Source: Thauera sp.
GTDB taxonomy: Bacteria; Pseudomonadota; Gammaproteobacteria; Burkholderiales; Rhodocyclaceae
Length of the DNA stretch: 64,000 bases
Direction of reading: 5' to 3'
NCBI GenBank assembly: GCA_024235615.1
Contig: JACKMB010000001.1
Span: 620,001-684,000, forward strand
Shown piece after piece: positions 18,680 through 27,115 of the stretch. Each line of letters opens with the position of its first letter. Within the stretch, counting starts at the first letter, position 1. The notes beneath the pieces are model-generated. The model was given only the letters and a program-made list of their open reading frames with translations. It ran no database searches and was not told where the DNA came from. Position numbers and translations under genes: made by a program.

Positions 18680-19879
18680 TCAGAACATCAGGATGCCGCC
18701 GACCGAGATGGTCCGCGTCTTCAGGTCGCCCGCGAAGAGGTCGTCGCCATCGCCCTTCTCCTGGTTGTATTCGCCCACCAGGGTGATGTACTTGTTGAGG
18801 CTGTGATACACGCCGACGGTAGCGGAGCGGAACTTGTTGGTGTCGGCCAGCGCGCCGCCGCTGTCGCGGTTCTCGCCGAAGTTGATGCCGAACTTGGTCT
18901 TGCCCACCGTATAGGTCGTCTGCACGAAATAGCCCTTGCCGTCGGTCTTGCCGAAGGGCGACAGGTAGAGCGCGCCGACCGTCGACAGGCCCAGCCCGCT
19001 CGCGTCGAAGCCGTAGGCGACCGCCTCGAAGGCGCCGATGCCGATCTTCGCACCCAGCTCGAAGCCGCTGGCGTTGAAGCTGCCGGCGCCGCTGGTGCGT
19101 TGGTGGATCGCCCCCGCCCACAACGAGCCCTTCGCCGCGCCCGACGCCCAGTCGTAGTTCGCCATCGCCTGGAAGCCGGGGTCCTTGGTCTCGTCGCCGG
19201 CGAACTTGTTGGGATCGAAGATGCCCGCCGAGGCCGAGAAGCCGCCGAGGGCCGGCGTGGTGTAGGTGATCTGCGGCTGGAAGCCGGTGTACATGTAGCC
19301 GTGGCCGATCATGCCGAAGGTGGTGTTGAAGGGCGTCGACGCGTAGCTGTTGCCGCCCAGCCCGAGCAGGGTCATGTCGGACAGGATGATCTTCTGCCCG
19401 AACAGGCCGATGTCGCGCCCGAGCTTGACCGTGCCCCATTCGGCGTTGCCGAACTGGAAGTACAGGTTGCGGGTGTCGATCTGGGTGAAGGGGCTGTCGC
19501 AGCCGGTGCCGCCACCACAGCTCGGGTCGCTGGGCAGGCCGACCACGTCCGACTTGTCGTTGATGCCGGGCGCGAAGCCTACATGGGCCTTGATGTCCAG
19601 ACCTTCCACCTTGGTCGTGAACACGAAGTTGATCCAGCCCGGCAGCAATCCGTTGGTGAGTGCGGAGTCGGTCGTCTTGACGCCTGCACGCTCCTCGGTG
19701 CGGTGGGAGTAGAAGCCGTTGACCGTGCCGTTGATGTCGAGCGTGGCGTCGCCCTGGGAGAAACCGATCGCATTGACCGGCGTGGCGGCGAGCGCGAGCA
19801 GCGCAGCCGCCACCGCAGCCGGCAGCGCGGCGGTGATGGCGGGTCGGGCGTGGCGGTGGCTGGAAAGCTTGTTTTGCAT
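18680..19879 (-). CDS. outer-membrane porin
   Basis: A 399-residue protein with a long Sec signal (HARPAITAALPAAVAAALLA, cleaved near TPVNA) and alternating beta-strand pattern ending in VGGILMF, whose terminal Phe is the outer-membrane insertion signal. Strands such as NLYFQFGNAEWGTVKLGRD and the FGQK segment are typical of general trimeric porins of betaproteobacteria (Gram-negative porin family). It would let small solutes diffuse through the outer membrane. The start ATG 19879 follows a GAGGGGA site. It is divergent from panE; a Cys pair in a loop (CGGGTGC) could form a disulfide. Confidence 0.8.
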   Translation of the reverse strand: MQNKLSSHRHARPAITAALPAAVAAALLALAATPVNAIGFSQGDATLDINGTVNGFYSHRTEERAGVKTTDSALTNGLLPGWINFVFTTKVEGLDIKAHVGFAPGINDKSDVVGLPSDPSCGGGTGCDSPFTQIDTRNLYFQFGNAEWGTVKLGRDIGLFGQKIILSDMTLLGLGGNSYASTPFNTTFGMIGHGYMYTGFQPQITYTTPALGGFSASAGIFDPNKFAGDETKDPGFQAMANYDWASGAAKGSLWAGAIHQRTSGAGSFNASGFELGAKIGIGAFEAVAYGFDASGLGLSTVGALYLSPFGKTDGKGYFVQTTYTVGKTKFGINFGENRDSGGALADTNKFRSATVGVYHSLNKYITLVGEYNQEKGDGDDLFAGDLKTRTISVGGILMF

Positions 19880-20139
19880 GGATGTCCCCTCGGATGGTAT
19901 GGATGCCGTCGACCCGTCCGCGTGGCGGACGGATCGAGAACGGGCTGCGCAAACGCTGTGCCACACCCGAGAAAACGCCCCGATCCGGGCATTCATGCGC
20001 CGCGCGGCCGCACAGCCCGCTCCGGATGCTCCACAATCCATGCCCGCGCTGCTTCGGAACGGCACCGCCGGAGCACGCGCACACCACGGCCCACCGGCCT
20101 CATTCCGGTCCGCTCGCCCCTGACAGGATCTCCGCTTCG

Positions 20140-21111
20140 ATGACAGAGTCCCCCGCCCCGCCGGCCACACAGCCCCGATCGACGTCCTCCCCAACCGCGC
20201 ACGTCTCGGCGCGCAGCGTCGCAGCTGCGTGCGCGGCATCGGGCCGATTCGCGCTCGCCATCATCGGACCCGGCGCACTGGGCCTGCACTTCGCAGCCCG
20301 CCTCGAAGGCGTCGTTCCGGTCGCGCTGATCGCACGCGACGCGGCGGCGGCGGCGCGGCTGCGTGCCGGCGTCGAGGTGGATGGGCGAGGTTTTCGGCCG
20401 CAGGCCTTCGGACCGGAGCAGGCGCCGGAGGCGGACTGGGTGATCGTGCTGGTGAAGGCAGGCGACACCGCGACGGCGGCGGCAACCGCCAGCCGCATGC
20501 GCCCGCTGGGCGTGCTATCCCTGCAGAACGGGCTGACCGGGGAGCTGCTGCGCGCGCACTGCGCGGCGCCGCGGGTCGATCAGGGCATCACCACCGAGGG
20601 TGCCTATCGCGAGCGGGGTGACAGAGGGGACCGGGTGCATCCGTCGGGTGCGGGCGAGACGCTGGTGCCGCCCGGCTTCGAAGCGGTCGCCGAACTCTTG
20701 GTCCGCGCGGGGCTGCGTGCCCGCGTCGCCCCCGACATCGCGCACGCGCGCCTCGCCAAGTTGCTGGTCAACGCTGCCATCAATCCGCTCGCGGCGCTGT
20801 TCCGGGTGCCGAACGGCGCGCTGCTCGATCCGCCGCATCGCGTGCTGCTCGACACCCTGGTGCGCGAGGCCCTGCCGGTGTTGCGCGCGCAGGGCCTGGA
20901 CCTCGACGAGGCGGCCGCGCTCGCCCGTGTGCATGCGGTCGCCCATGCCACGGCGACCAACCGGGCGAGCATGCTGCAGGACATGCTCGCTGGCCGGCGC
21001 ACGGAGATCGACGCGATCACCGGCGCCTTGCTGCGGATGGCCGCAGACCGCGCGGTCGACCTCCCCGCCCATCGCGCGGTGCATACCCTGGTGTGCGCGC
21101 TGGAACCCTGA
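20140..21111 (+). CDS. panE: 2-dehydropantoate 2-reductase
   Basis: A 323-residue ketopantoate reductase: Rossmann motif IIGPGALGLHFAARL (usually GxGxxG; here GPGALG), then WVIVLVKAGDT, VLSLQNGLTGE and the catalytic-lysine helix ARLAKLLVNAAINPLAALF. It reduces 2-dehydropantoate to pantoate with NADPH in pantothenate/CoA synthesis. The N-terminal 35 residues before the Rossmann fold are Pro/Ser-rich and longer than usual, so the true start may be further inside. A stretch RERGDRGDRVHPSG seems family-specific. It stands alone, divergent from the porin. Confidence 0.85.
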   Translation: MTESPAPPATQPRSTSSPTAHVSARSVAAACAASGRFALAIIGPGALGLHFAARLEGVVPVALIARDAAAAARLRAGVEVDGRGFRPQAFGPEQAPEADWVIVLVKAGDTATAAATASRMRPLGVLSLQNGLTGELLRAHCAAPRVDQGITTEGAYRERGDRGDRVHPSGAGETLVPPGFEAVAELLVRAGLRARVAPDIAHARLAKLLVNAAINPLAALFRVPNGALLDPPHRVLLDTLVREALPVLRAQGLDLDEAAALARVHAVAHATATNRASMLQDMLAGRRTEIDAITGALLRMAADRAVDLPAHRAVHTLVCALEP

Positions 21112-21131
21112 GCGCGAGCGTATCGGAGGGT

Positions 21132-21299
21132 TCAGAAGAGCCCGCCCACCACCAGCAGCAGGAGCAGCAAGGCCACGAAACCGAGTCCGGACAGGATCAC
21201 GCCCAGCGTCAGGCCGGCCCCCGCACGCACGCCCTTGCGGATCGACGCGAGCAGGAAAATCATCCCAAGCAGGATCAGGACGAAAAGGATGAAGCGCAT
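21132..21299 (-). CDS. small two-helix membrane protein (55 residues)
   Basis: A short frame on the minus strand starting MRFILFVLILLGMIFLLAS with an ideal AAGGAGG site nine bases before the ATG at 21299. It has two hydrophobic helices (residues 2-19 and 31-55) joined by a basic loop (IRKGVRAGAG), ending VVGGLF. Such small inner-membrane proteins are common and mostly uncharacterised. The strong ribosome-binding site and clean hydrophobic pattern make it likely real. It ends 20 bases beyond the convergent panE stop. Confidence 0.65.
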   Translation of the reverse strand: MRFILFVLILLGMIFLLASIRKGVRAGAGLTLGVILSGLGFVALLLLLLVVGGLF

Positions 21300-21351
21300 G
21301 GTCGAGGACCTCCTTGATCCAGCGCTGCGGCTTGCACGGACAGGCGGAAAA

Positions 21352-21388
21352 GGAAACGCCCAAGTGATCGACTCACTTGGGCGTTTTC
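21352..21388. terminator. bidirectional stem-loop terminator next to tRNA-Pro
   Basis: AAACGCCCAAGTGA (21354-21367) pairs perfectly with TCACTTGGGCGTTT (21373-21386) around a 5-base loop; the A/T ends give a T-run on either strand. It lies just past the 3' end of the tRNA, reading leftward. Confidence 0.8.
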
Positions 21389-21398
21389 CGGGAAAGGG

Positions 21399-21475
21399 TG
21401 GTCGGGGAAAGAGGATTCGAACCTCCGGCCCCTGCGTCCCGAACGCAGTGCTCTACCAGGCTGAGCTATTCCCCG
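21399..21475 (-). tRNA. tRNA-Pro (anticodon CGG)
   Basis: The minus strand gives a 77-base cloverleaf: acceptor CGGGGAA with TTCCCCG, then A and an encoded CCA; D arm with AGCTCAGCCTGGTAGAGC; anticodon stem CTGCG/CGCAG with loop TTCGGGA, so anticodon CGG; T arm with GGTTCGAATCC. It decodes CCG proline codons, frequent in this GC-rich genome. Confidence 0.97.
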
Positions 21476-21514
21476 ACACTTTTTACTGCTTTTTGCTGTC
21501 CTGCGAAGCCAGAA

Positions 21515-21543
21515 ACTATATCAGTGTTTTCGCCGAACTGCAA
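21515..21543 (-). promoter_or_regulatory. sigma-70-type promoter of tRNA-Pro
   Basis: On the minus strand TTGCAG (21543-21538), a 17-base spacer and TATAGT (21520-21515) lie about 40 bases before the tRNA. The -35 box is inside the last codons of ispB. Confidence 0.6.
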
Positions 21544-22489
21544 AGTCCGATAATTGTAGCAGCGCTTCCTTGTAATTGGAAGGGGGAAGCACCGAAATCG
21601 CGTCGATTGCGAGCTTCGCCTCCGCCTCGGCGTAGCGACGCGTCTCTTCGAGCGCGCCGCTCGACTGGATCGCCGCGAGCACGGCGGCAAAATCGTCGCG
21701 GCCGCCGCCTTCGATGGCGTGGCGCACCAGCGCCGCCTGCTCGGCCGTGCCGTGCTGCATCACGTGGATCAGCGGCAGCGTCGGCTTGCCCTCGGCGAGG
21801 TCGTCACCGAGATGCTTGCCGGTGTCGGCCTCGTCGGCCGAGTAGTCGAGCACGTCGTCGATGAGCTGGAAGGCGGTGCCCAGGTGCATGCCGAAGTCGG
21901 CCAGGCGCTGCTCGAGCGCGTCGTCCGCGCCGGCCACGATGCCGCCCAGGCGCGCGGCGGCCTCGAACAGCTTGGCGGTCTTGTAGCGGATCACGCGCAG
22001 GTAGTCGTCGATGACGACGTCGGCGTTGTGACAGTTGAGCAGTTGCAGCACCTCGCCCTCGGCGATGATGTTGGTGGCGTCGGCGAGCACGCGCATGACG
22101 CGCATCTCGTTGACCCCGACCATCATCTGGAAGGCGCGCGAATAGAGGAAATCGCCGACCAGCACGGCGGAGGCGTTGCCGAAGGCGGCGTTGGCGGTGC
22201 GCTTGCCGCGGCGCAGGTCGGACTCGTCCACCACGTCGTCGTGCAGCAGGCTGGCAGTGTGGATGAACTCGACCACGGCCGCGAGCTCGTGGTGATGGAC
22301 GCCGCGATAGCCCAGCGCGCCCGCCGCGTACAGCACCAGCGCGGGGCGCAGGCGCTTGCCGCCGCTGCCGACGATGTACTCCGCGATGCGACGGATCAGG
22401 GCCACGTCCGAGTGCAGTCGGTTGCGGATGACCGTATCCACCGCCTGCATGTCGGCGGCGATCGGCGCGAAGAGCTGCTGGACGGACAA
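21521..22489 (-). CDS. ispB: octaprenyl diphosphate synthase
   Basis: A 322-residue long-chain trans-prenyl diphosphate synthase that builds the ubiquinone side chain from IPP and an allylic starter. Both aspartate motifs are intact: LLHDDVVDESDLRRG (D84, D85, D88) and FQLIDDVLDYSAD (D211, D212, D215), with GSGGKRLRP for IPP binding. The frame starts with TTG at 22489; this start gives an N-terminus of the same length as E. coli IspB up to LHSDV/LNSDV, while the next ATG would drop 13 residues. No good ribosome-binding site is visible. Confidence 0.93.
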   Translation of the reverse strand: MSVQQLFAPIAADMQAVDTVIRNRLHSDVALIRRIAEYIVGSGGKRLRPALVLYAAGALGYRGVHHHELAAVVEFIHTASLLHDDVVDESDLRRGKRTANAAFGNASAVLVGDFLYSRAFQMMVGVNEMRVMRVLADATNIIAEGEVLQLLNCHNADVVIDDYLRVIRYKTAKLFEAAARLGGIVAGADDALEQRLADFGMHLGTAFQLIDDVLDYSADEADTGKHLGDDLAEGKPTLPLIHVMQHGTAEQAALVRHAIEGGGRDDFAAVLAAIQSSGALEETRRYAEAEAKLAIDAISVLPPSNYKEALLQLSDFAVRRKH

Positions 22490-22524
22490 GGCGTTCTGGC
22501 TCGCGGAAAAGTCGTGGATCTTAG

Positions 22525-22566
22525 GCGGCGCCCGCGCGCGGCGTCAAGCCGCGCCCCGGGCGCCGC
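22525..22566. other. strong hairpin between the solute-binding protein gene and ispB
   Basis: GCGGCGCCCG (22525-22534) pairs with CGGGCGCCGC (22557-22566), and GCGCGGC (22536-22542) with GCCGCGC (22548-22554), leaving a 5-base loop. There is no T-tract, so it is at best an inefficient terminator for the gene upstream, or an mRNA-stabilising structure. Confidence 0.45.
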
Positions 22567-22585
22567 GTGCGGGGGATGGACGCCG

Positions 22586-23848
22586 TCAGTTGCCGTTACG
22601 GGCGCGCGTCACCGCGTTGTCGAGCGCTTCCTTCGCGGCCTTCTGGTCGGCCCAGACGCCGGCGAGTTCCTCGTCGAGGATGCGACGCACCTTCTCGCGG
22701 TCGACCACCGGCTGCGCCGACGACTGCGGCGTGGCGGGCTTGCTGGCGAGCTGGTCGACGGCGACCTGGACGTTCTCGAGGTCATGACCGAGCAGTTCGC
22801 TGCGCGAGGCCAGCAGGCCGGCGCGGTTGAGCGGCAGGTAGCCGGTCTCGCGCTGCCAGGCGACCTGGTTGTCGGGCTGCAGCCAGAAGCTCACGAAGCG
22901 CGCCACCGCCTTGTACTCGGCCGGCTTCTTGCCCGCCGAGGCCCACAGCGCGGGGCCGTCGGCGATGGTGTTCTGCGGCGCGCCGGGGAAGTCGTCGTAG
23001 TAGGGCAGCTTGGACACCGCCACATCGACCTTGCCGGCACGGCGGTAGTCGGTCCAGCTCGCCGAGGGCGCCGCGATCACGGCGCACTCGCCGCTCGCGA
23101 AGCGCTGCTCGGCCTCGGACTGCTGGTTGAAAACGTGCAGGTAGCGCGCGCGCGTCCAGCTCGCCATCATCGCCACGTGCTTGACCTGGAACATGCCGTT
23201 GAAGCTCGGCACGGTGGTCTTGCCGCTCTGCGTGGCGACCGGCTCGTTGTGCCAGGCCGAGAGGTTCTCCACCATCACGCGGCCGGGTTCGGCCACGGTG
23301 TAGGGGCAGGTGTGGCCGGTGTCGGCGAGGCGCCCGAGGGTCTCCTGCAGCTCGAACCAGGTGTTGATCCGGGTGGTGTCCGGGTTGAGTCCGGCCTGGC
23401 GCAGCGCGTCGCGGTTGAGGAACAGCACCGGGGTCGACAGGCCCACCGGCAGCGCCAGCAGCTGGCCCTTGGCGTCGACCGGGGTGCGCGTCATCATCGC
23501 AGGCGGACGCAGGGTCTTCAGCGGTACCCCGCTCTCCTTCATGAGCTGGTGAAGCGGCTTGAAGCGCGGCTTGCCGGCGATGAACTCTTCCTCGTCGTCC
23601 CCTTCGAGGATCATCAGGTGGGGCGCCCCCGAGCGCCAGTCCGCCGCGGACAGCACGACCTGCACGTCCTTGGACTGGGCATTGAAGCGCGCTACCAGAT
23701 CCTTCAGCGCCGCCGCCTTGGCGTCGGGCAGGCGGTGGAAGAGCTGGACCTGCTGCTGGGCGCTGGCCTGGGCCACCGACCCGGGCGCGAAGAAGAGACC
23801 ACCGACAGCGACCGCTGCGGCCAAGGCCTTGAAACGCATCTTGTTCAT
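22586..23848 (-). CDS. extracellular solute-binding protein (family 1, UgpB-like), orphan
   Basis: A 420-residue periplasmic protein: Sec signal FKALAAAVAVGGLFFAPGS, then VQLFHRLPDAKAAALKDLVARF, PVGLSTPVLFLNRDALRQAG, FNGMFQVKHVAMMASWTR, ECAVIAAPSASW and VARFVSFWLQPDNQ. This is the pattern of family-1 binding proteins for ABC transporters, with closest feel to UgpB (glycerol-3-phosphate). No permease or ATPase gene lies on either side, so it either serves a transporter encoded elsewhere or has another role. The start ATG at 23848 gives MNKMRFKAL; the longer frame from 23863 adds only five residues. Confidence 0.8.
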   Translation of the reverse strand: MNKMRFKALAAAVAVGGLFFAPGSVAQASAQQQVQLFHRLPDAKAAALKDLVARFNAQSKDVQVVLSAADWRSGAPHLMILEGDDEEEFIAGKPRFKPLHQLMKESGVPLKTLRPPAMMTRTPVDAKGQLLALPVGLSTPVLFLNRDALRQAGLNPDTTRINTWFELQETLGRLADTGHTCPYTVAEPGRVMVENLSAWHNEPVATQSGKTTVPSFNGMFQVKHVAMMASWTRARYLHVFNQQSEAEQRFASGECAVIAAPSASWTDYRRAGKVDVAVSKLPYYDDFPGAPQNTIADGPALWASAGKKPAEYKAVARFVSFWLQPDNQVAWQRETGYLPLNRAGLLASRSELLGHDLENVQVAVDQLASKPATPQSSAQPVVDREKVRRILDEELAGVWADQKAAKEALDNAVTRARNGN

Positions 23849-23901
23849 CGAATCGACACACACGAAAGGGAGCCGGGCAGAACGGCCCGGAAGCGGGCGC
23901 G

Positions 23902-23907
23902 ATTATA
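23902..23907 (-). promoter_or_regulatory. possible -10 box of the solute-binding protein gene
   Basis: A perfect TATAAT on the minus strand 54 bases before the ATG, in an otherwise GC-rich stretch. No convincing -35 box is seen. Confidence 0.4.
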
Positions 23908-24033
23908 GAGCCGCGCGTCATCGATTTGGGGGATGGTCCGGAGCGAGCGTGCCGCGCACACGACACTCGACGCGCTCAAGATCAGACGATCGCAGCCGAT
24001 AATCTGCACAGTAGATCGTCCCCCCGGATCGCC

Positions 24034-24396
24034 ATGCCCCGCCCCACCCCATCCCGGTCGCTGCGCCACCTCGTGCTGCTCGCCCTGCTGCCCTTCGCAG
24101 CCGGCTGCGACCAGCTCGCCGAGGTGCTCGAATTGCCCAACCCTTCGAAGGTCGAGGCCGAGGGCCGCGCGGTCGGCAGCGCCTGCCGTCACGCCGGGCG
24201 TTCGCTCGAGGACTGCTACTCGCTCAACCCCGGGGCTTCCAAGGCGGCAGTGTTTGCGGGCTGGCGCGACATGAACGACTACATGATGGAGCACAAGCTC
24301 GAGGTCGTGCCCTCGCAGCTCGTCCCGGGCACGCCGCCGACCGCGGCCGCCCGCACGACGCCTGCGGGCACGCCGCCAGCGTCCGCGGCGCACTGA
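24034..24396 (+). CDS. small predicted lipoprotein
   Basis: A 120-residue protein with a basic N-terminus, a hydrophobic stretch LRHLVLLALLPFAAG and Cys25 in a lipobox-like AAGC, so likely lipid-anchored. The mature part holds ACRHAGRSLEDCYSLNP (two Cys that could pair) and KAAVFAGWRDMNDYMMEHKLEVV, followed by an Ala/Pro/Thr-rich tail. I do not recognise a function. It is divergent from the solute-binding protein and ends 12 bases before the convergent aldo-keto reductase. Confidence 0.7.
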   Translation: MPRPTPSRSLRHLVLLALLPFAAGCDQLAEVLELPNPSKVEAEGRAVGSACRHAGRSLEDCYSLNPGASKAAVFAGWRDMNDYMMEHKLEVVPSQLVPGTPPTAAARTTPAGTPPASAAH

Positions 24397-24408
24397 TCGC
24401 CGCGGCGT

Positions 24409-25461
24409 TCACGGCGCCGGGTTAGCGTGCAGCTGATGAACCTGCTCGATCTCGGCGAGCGTGTCCTCGTCCAGGCGCCGATGCCAGGCGTCCAGGTTCT
24501 CGGCGAGTTGCGCCACCGAGGTCGCCCCCACGATGGTGCTGCCCACGAACCAGCGCGAATACACGAAGGCGAGCGCCAGCGCGGTGAGGCTCATGCCGCG
24601 CCGGCGCGCGATCTCCGCGTAGCGCTCCACCGCCGCGCGTACGCCGGGCTTGGCGTAGCGAACACCGAAATTCTCGAACTCGGTGAGGCGCCCGTGCGCC
24701 GCCGGGTCGGCGAGATACTTGCCCGACAGGTGGCCGAAGGCGAGCGGCGAATACGCCAGCAGCGCGACGTCCTCGCGCAGCGTGATCTCGCTCATGCCGT
24801 ACTCGTACACCCGGTTGAGCAGGTTGTAGGCGTTCTGCACCGACACCACGCGCGGCAGGCCGCTGTCGCGGGCGAGGCGCACGAACTCCATCAGCCCCCA
24901 GGGCTGCTCGTTCGACAGGCCGACGTGGCGGATCTTGCCCTCCTCCACCAGCTCCGCGAGCGCCTCGAGCTGGGCGCGGATCGGCGTGCAGTCGCGCTCG
25001 CGCGCCGGATCGAAGGGCAGCTGGCCGAACAGCGGCTGGTTGCGCGCCGGCCAGTGCAACTGGTACAGGTCGATGTAGTCGGTGCGCAGCCGGCGCAGGC
25101 TGCCCTCGACCGCGGCGCGGATGTTGGCGCGGTCGAGCGCGAGCGGACCGCCGCGGATCCACTCCAGGCTGCGCGCCGGCCCGGCCACCTTGGTCGCGAT
25201 CACCAGCTTCTCGCGCGCCTGGCGCGCCAGCCAGTTGCCGACGATGCGCTCGGTCTCGCCACTGGTCTCGGCACGCGCCGGGACCGGATACATCTCGGCG
25301 GTGTCGATGAAGTCGATGCCGCGCTCGACGGCGAGGTCGAGCTGGCTGTGCGCCTCGGCCTCGCCGTTCTGCTGGCCGAAGGTCATCGTCCCCAGGCACA
25401 CCGCCGACACCCGCGGCCCCGACCCGCCCAGTCGGCGGTACTCCATCTCACGTGCTGTCAT
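24409..25461 (-). CDS. aldo/keto reductase (Tas-like)
   Basis: A 350-residue NADP(H)-dependent aldo-keto reductase: MEYRRLGGSGPRVSAVCLGTM, the catalytic Asp/Tyr region GIDFIDTAEMYPVPA, Lys in KLVIATKVAG, His in YQLHWPAR and the cofactor end FVGSTIVGATSVAQLAENL. The VPARAETSGETE insertion and the RNQPLFGQ loop are typical of the Tas subgroup of E. coli. The substrate is unknown. The ATG at 25461 has an AGGGAG site; an internal ATG at 25446 is the start in some homologues. Confidence 0.9.
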   Translation of the reverse strand: MTAREMEYRRLGGSGPRVSAVCLGTMTFGQQNGEAEAHSQLDLAVERGIDFIDTAEMYPVPARAETSGETERIVGNWLARQAREKLVIATKVAGPARSLEWIRGGPLALDRANIRAAVEGSLRRLRTDYIDLYQLHWPARNQPLFGQLPFDPARERDCTPIRAQLEALAELVEEGKIRHVGLSNEQPWGLMEFVRLARDSGLPRVVSVQNAYNLLNRVYEYGMSEITLREDVALLAYSPLAFGHLSGKYLADPAAHGRLTEFENFGVRYAKPGVRAAVERYAEIARRRGMSLTALALAFVYSRWFVGSTIVGATSVAQLAENLDAWHRRLDEDTLAEIEQVHQLHANPAP

Positions 25462-25484
25462 CCTCGACTCCCTGTTTGGACATA

Positions 25485-25728
25485 TTCGCGCCTGCCGGCG
25501 CTCCTACATGAACCACCGCGCGTCCCGGACCGCCCGTAGGAGCTGCGGCAGCTGCGAACGCGGCGGTCCGGTAATCGACGCGCGTCCCGGGCCCGACCGC
25601 CGTTTTCGCGCCTGCCGGCGCTCCTACATGGACCCGGGCGCCTCGGAGGTCTCTGCCTTCGCGCCTGCCGGCGCTCCTACACGAGCCATCGCGCGGCAAC
25701 CTCCTGTAGGAGCGCCGGCAGGCGCGAA
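25485..25728. repeat. REP cluster B (fills the 25462-25867 gap)
   Basis: Five REP-like units: type A forward at 25485-25508, 25605-25628 and 25658-25681, type A reverse at 25705-25728, and type B reverse (core GTAGGAGCTGCGGCAGCTGC) at 25536-25558. The A/B pair 25485-25558 and the A/A pair 25658-25728 can fold as hairpins. The rest of this 406-base gap holds nothing else I can name. Confidence 0.85.
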
Positions 25729-25867
25729 GGCGGCGGCGGGTGCGAGCGCCATGCTCGCCAGCGCGGCGCTCGCGGCTTATCATCCGCTGCCTTGCTCCGT
25801 TTCCGGCCGCCGCCCGCGCGGCCCGGTGCGGACCCATCATACTGCAGCCCCTGCGCGCACCGACCCC

Positions 25868-26962
25868 ATGAACCAGCACACCCCCGCCGCCGCGCTCGCC
25901 TGCGCCGGCCTCCTCGGCTATTGCCGCGCCGGCTTCGAGAAGGAACTCGCCGCCGAACTCGACGACATCGCCGCCGAAGCCGGCCTGATCGGCTACGTGC
26001 GCGCCGAGCCCGACTCCGGCTACGTGATCTACGAGACCTTCGAGCCCACTCCGCTCGGCAGCTTCGGCGAGGCCACCGACTGGCGCCGCCCGGTGTTCGC
26101 GCGCCAGCTGCTGCCCTGGTTCGCACGCGTGGAGGACCTGCCCGAGCGCGACCGCGCCACGCCGATCGTCGACGCGGTCAAGGCCAGCGGCCAGCGCTTC
26201 TCGGGCGTGATGCTGGAGACCCCCGACACCGACGAGGCCAAGCAGCGCTCGGGCTTCTGCAAGCGCTTCACCGAGCCGCTCGCCAAGGCGCTCGAGAAGG
26301 CCGGCTGCCTGCGCAGCAGCCGCGCTGGGCTGCCGGTGCTGCACGTGCTGTTCACCAGCGCCACCACCGCCTGGCTCGCCGCCGGCCAGCCCGGGCAGTG
26401 CTCGACCTGGCCGATGGGCATCCCGCGCCTGCGCATGCCCTCGAACGCGCCCAGCCGCTCCACCGCGAAGCTCTCCGAGGCCTTCATGACCCTGCTCGAG
26501 GAGGGCGAGCGCGACAGCATCCTGCGCGCCGGCCAGCGCGCGGTAGACCTCGGCGCCGCGCCGGGCGGGTGGACCTGGCAGCTCGTGCATCGCGGCCTGC
26601 GCGTCACCGCGATCGACAACGGCCCGCTGCGCGACAGCGTGATGGCCACCGAGATGGTCGAGCACCTCAAGGCCGACGGCTTCACCTGGCGCCCGCACCG
26701 GCCGGTGGACTGGATGGTGTGCGACATGGTCGAGCAGCCCTCGCGCATCGCCTCGCTGGTGGCCGAGTGGGTCGCCACCGGGCGCTGTCGCTACACCGTC
26801 TTCAACCTCAAGCTGCCGATGAAGCGCCGCGTCGAGGCGGTCGAGCAGTGCCGCGAGCTCATCCGCAAGCGCCTCGCCAGCGTCGGCCCCTACGACCTGC
26901 GCATCAAGCACCTCTACCACGACCGCGAGGAGGTCACCGCCTTCCTCACGCTCAAGCGCTGA
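25868..26962 (+). CDS. rlmM: 23S rRNA (cytidine-2498 2'-O) methyltransferase
   Basis: A 364-residue protein with an N-terminal THUMP-like part (LLGYCRAGFEKELAAEL) and a C-terminal Rossmann methyltransferase domain with SAM motif VDLGAAPGGWTWQL, the DWMVCDMVEQPS motif and NLKLPMKRR, all RlmM (YgdE) landmarks. It methylates the ribose of C2498 in 23S rRNA. The ATG at 25868 gives MNQHTPAAALACAGLLG. Length is normal for RlmM. It follows REP cluster B and precedes rhlE. Confidence 0.95.
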   Translation: MNQHTPAAALACAGLLGYCRAGFEKELAAELDDIAAEAGLIGYVRAEPDSGYVIYETFEPTPLGSFGEATDWRRPVFARQLLPWFARVEDLPERDRATPIVDAVKASGQRFSGVMLETPDTDEAKQRSGFCKRFTEPLAKALEKAGCLRSSRAGLPVLHVLFTSATTAWLAAGQPGQCSTWPMGIPRLRMPSNAPSRSTAKLSEAFMTLLEEGERDSILRAGQRAVDLGAAPGGWTWQLVHRGLRVTAIDNGPLRDSVMATEMVEHLKADGFTWRPHRPVDWMVCDMVEQPSRIASLVAEWVATGRCRYTVFNLKLPMKRRVEAVEQCRELIRKRLASVGPYDLRIKHLYHDREEVTAFLTLKR

Positions 26963-27052
26963 GCGCGCCGCCAGGCACCGGATGCGCGGGCCAGCCCGCT
27001 CCCACCGAGGCGGCGACCGAAGCCCCTGTCCGGTAACGCTTTTTGCGCCGTG

Positions 27053-27058
27053 TATAAT
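27053..27058 (+). promoter_or_regulatory. -10 box of the rhlE promoter
   Basis: TATAAT preceded by GTG in GCCGTGTATAATCC, 57 bases before the rhlE ATG. No strong -35 box is at the expected distance. The short AT-rich leader is consistent with a cold-inducible RNA helicase transcript, but that is inference. Confidence 0.6.
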
Positions 27059-27115
27059 CCGGGTTTTCCGAAATCCGGCGGTCGTGCGTCGACCGTCTAC
27101 AACCCGAAGGCACCC

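Noticed and set aside
25485-25728. Short peptides with ACRRSYM-like words at many sites, which look like a conserved small-protein family
   Set aside because: The words are translations of the REP core in one frame and carry no ribosome-binding sites.
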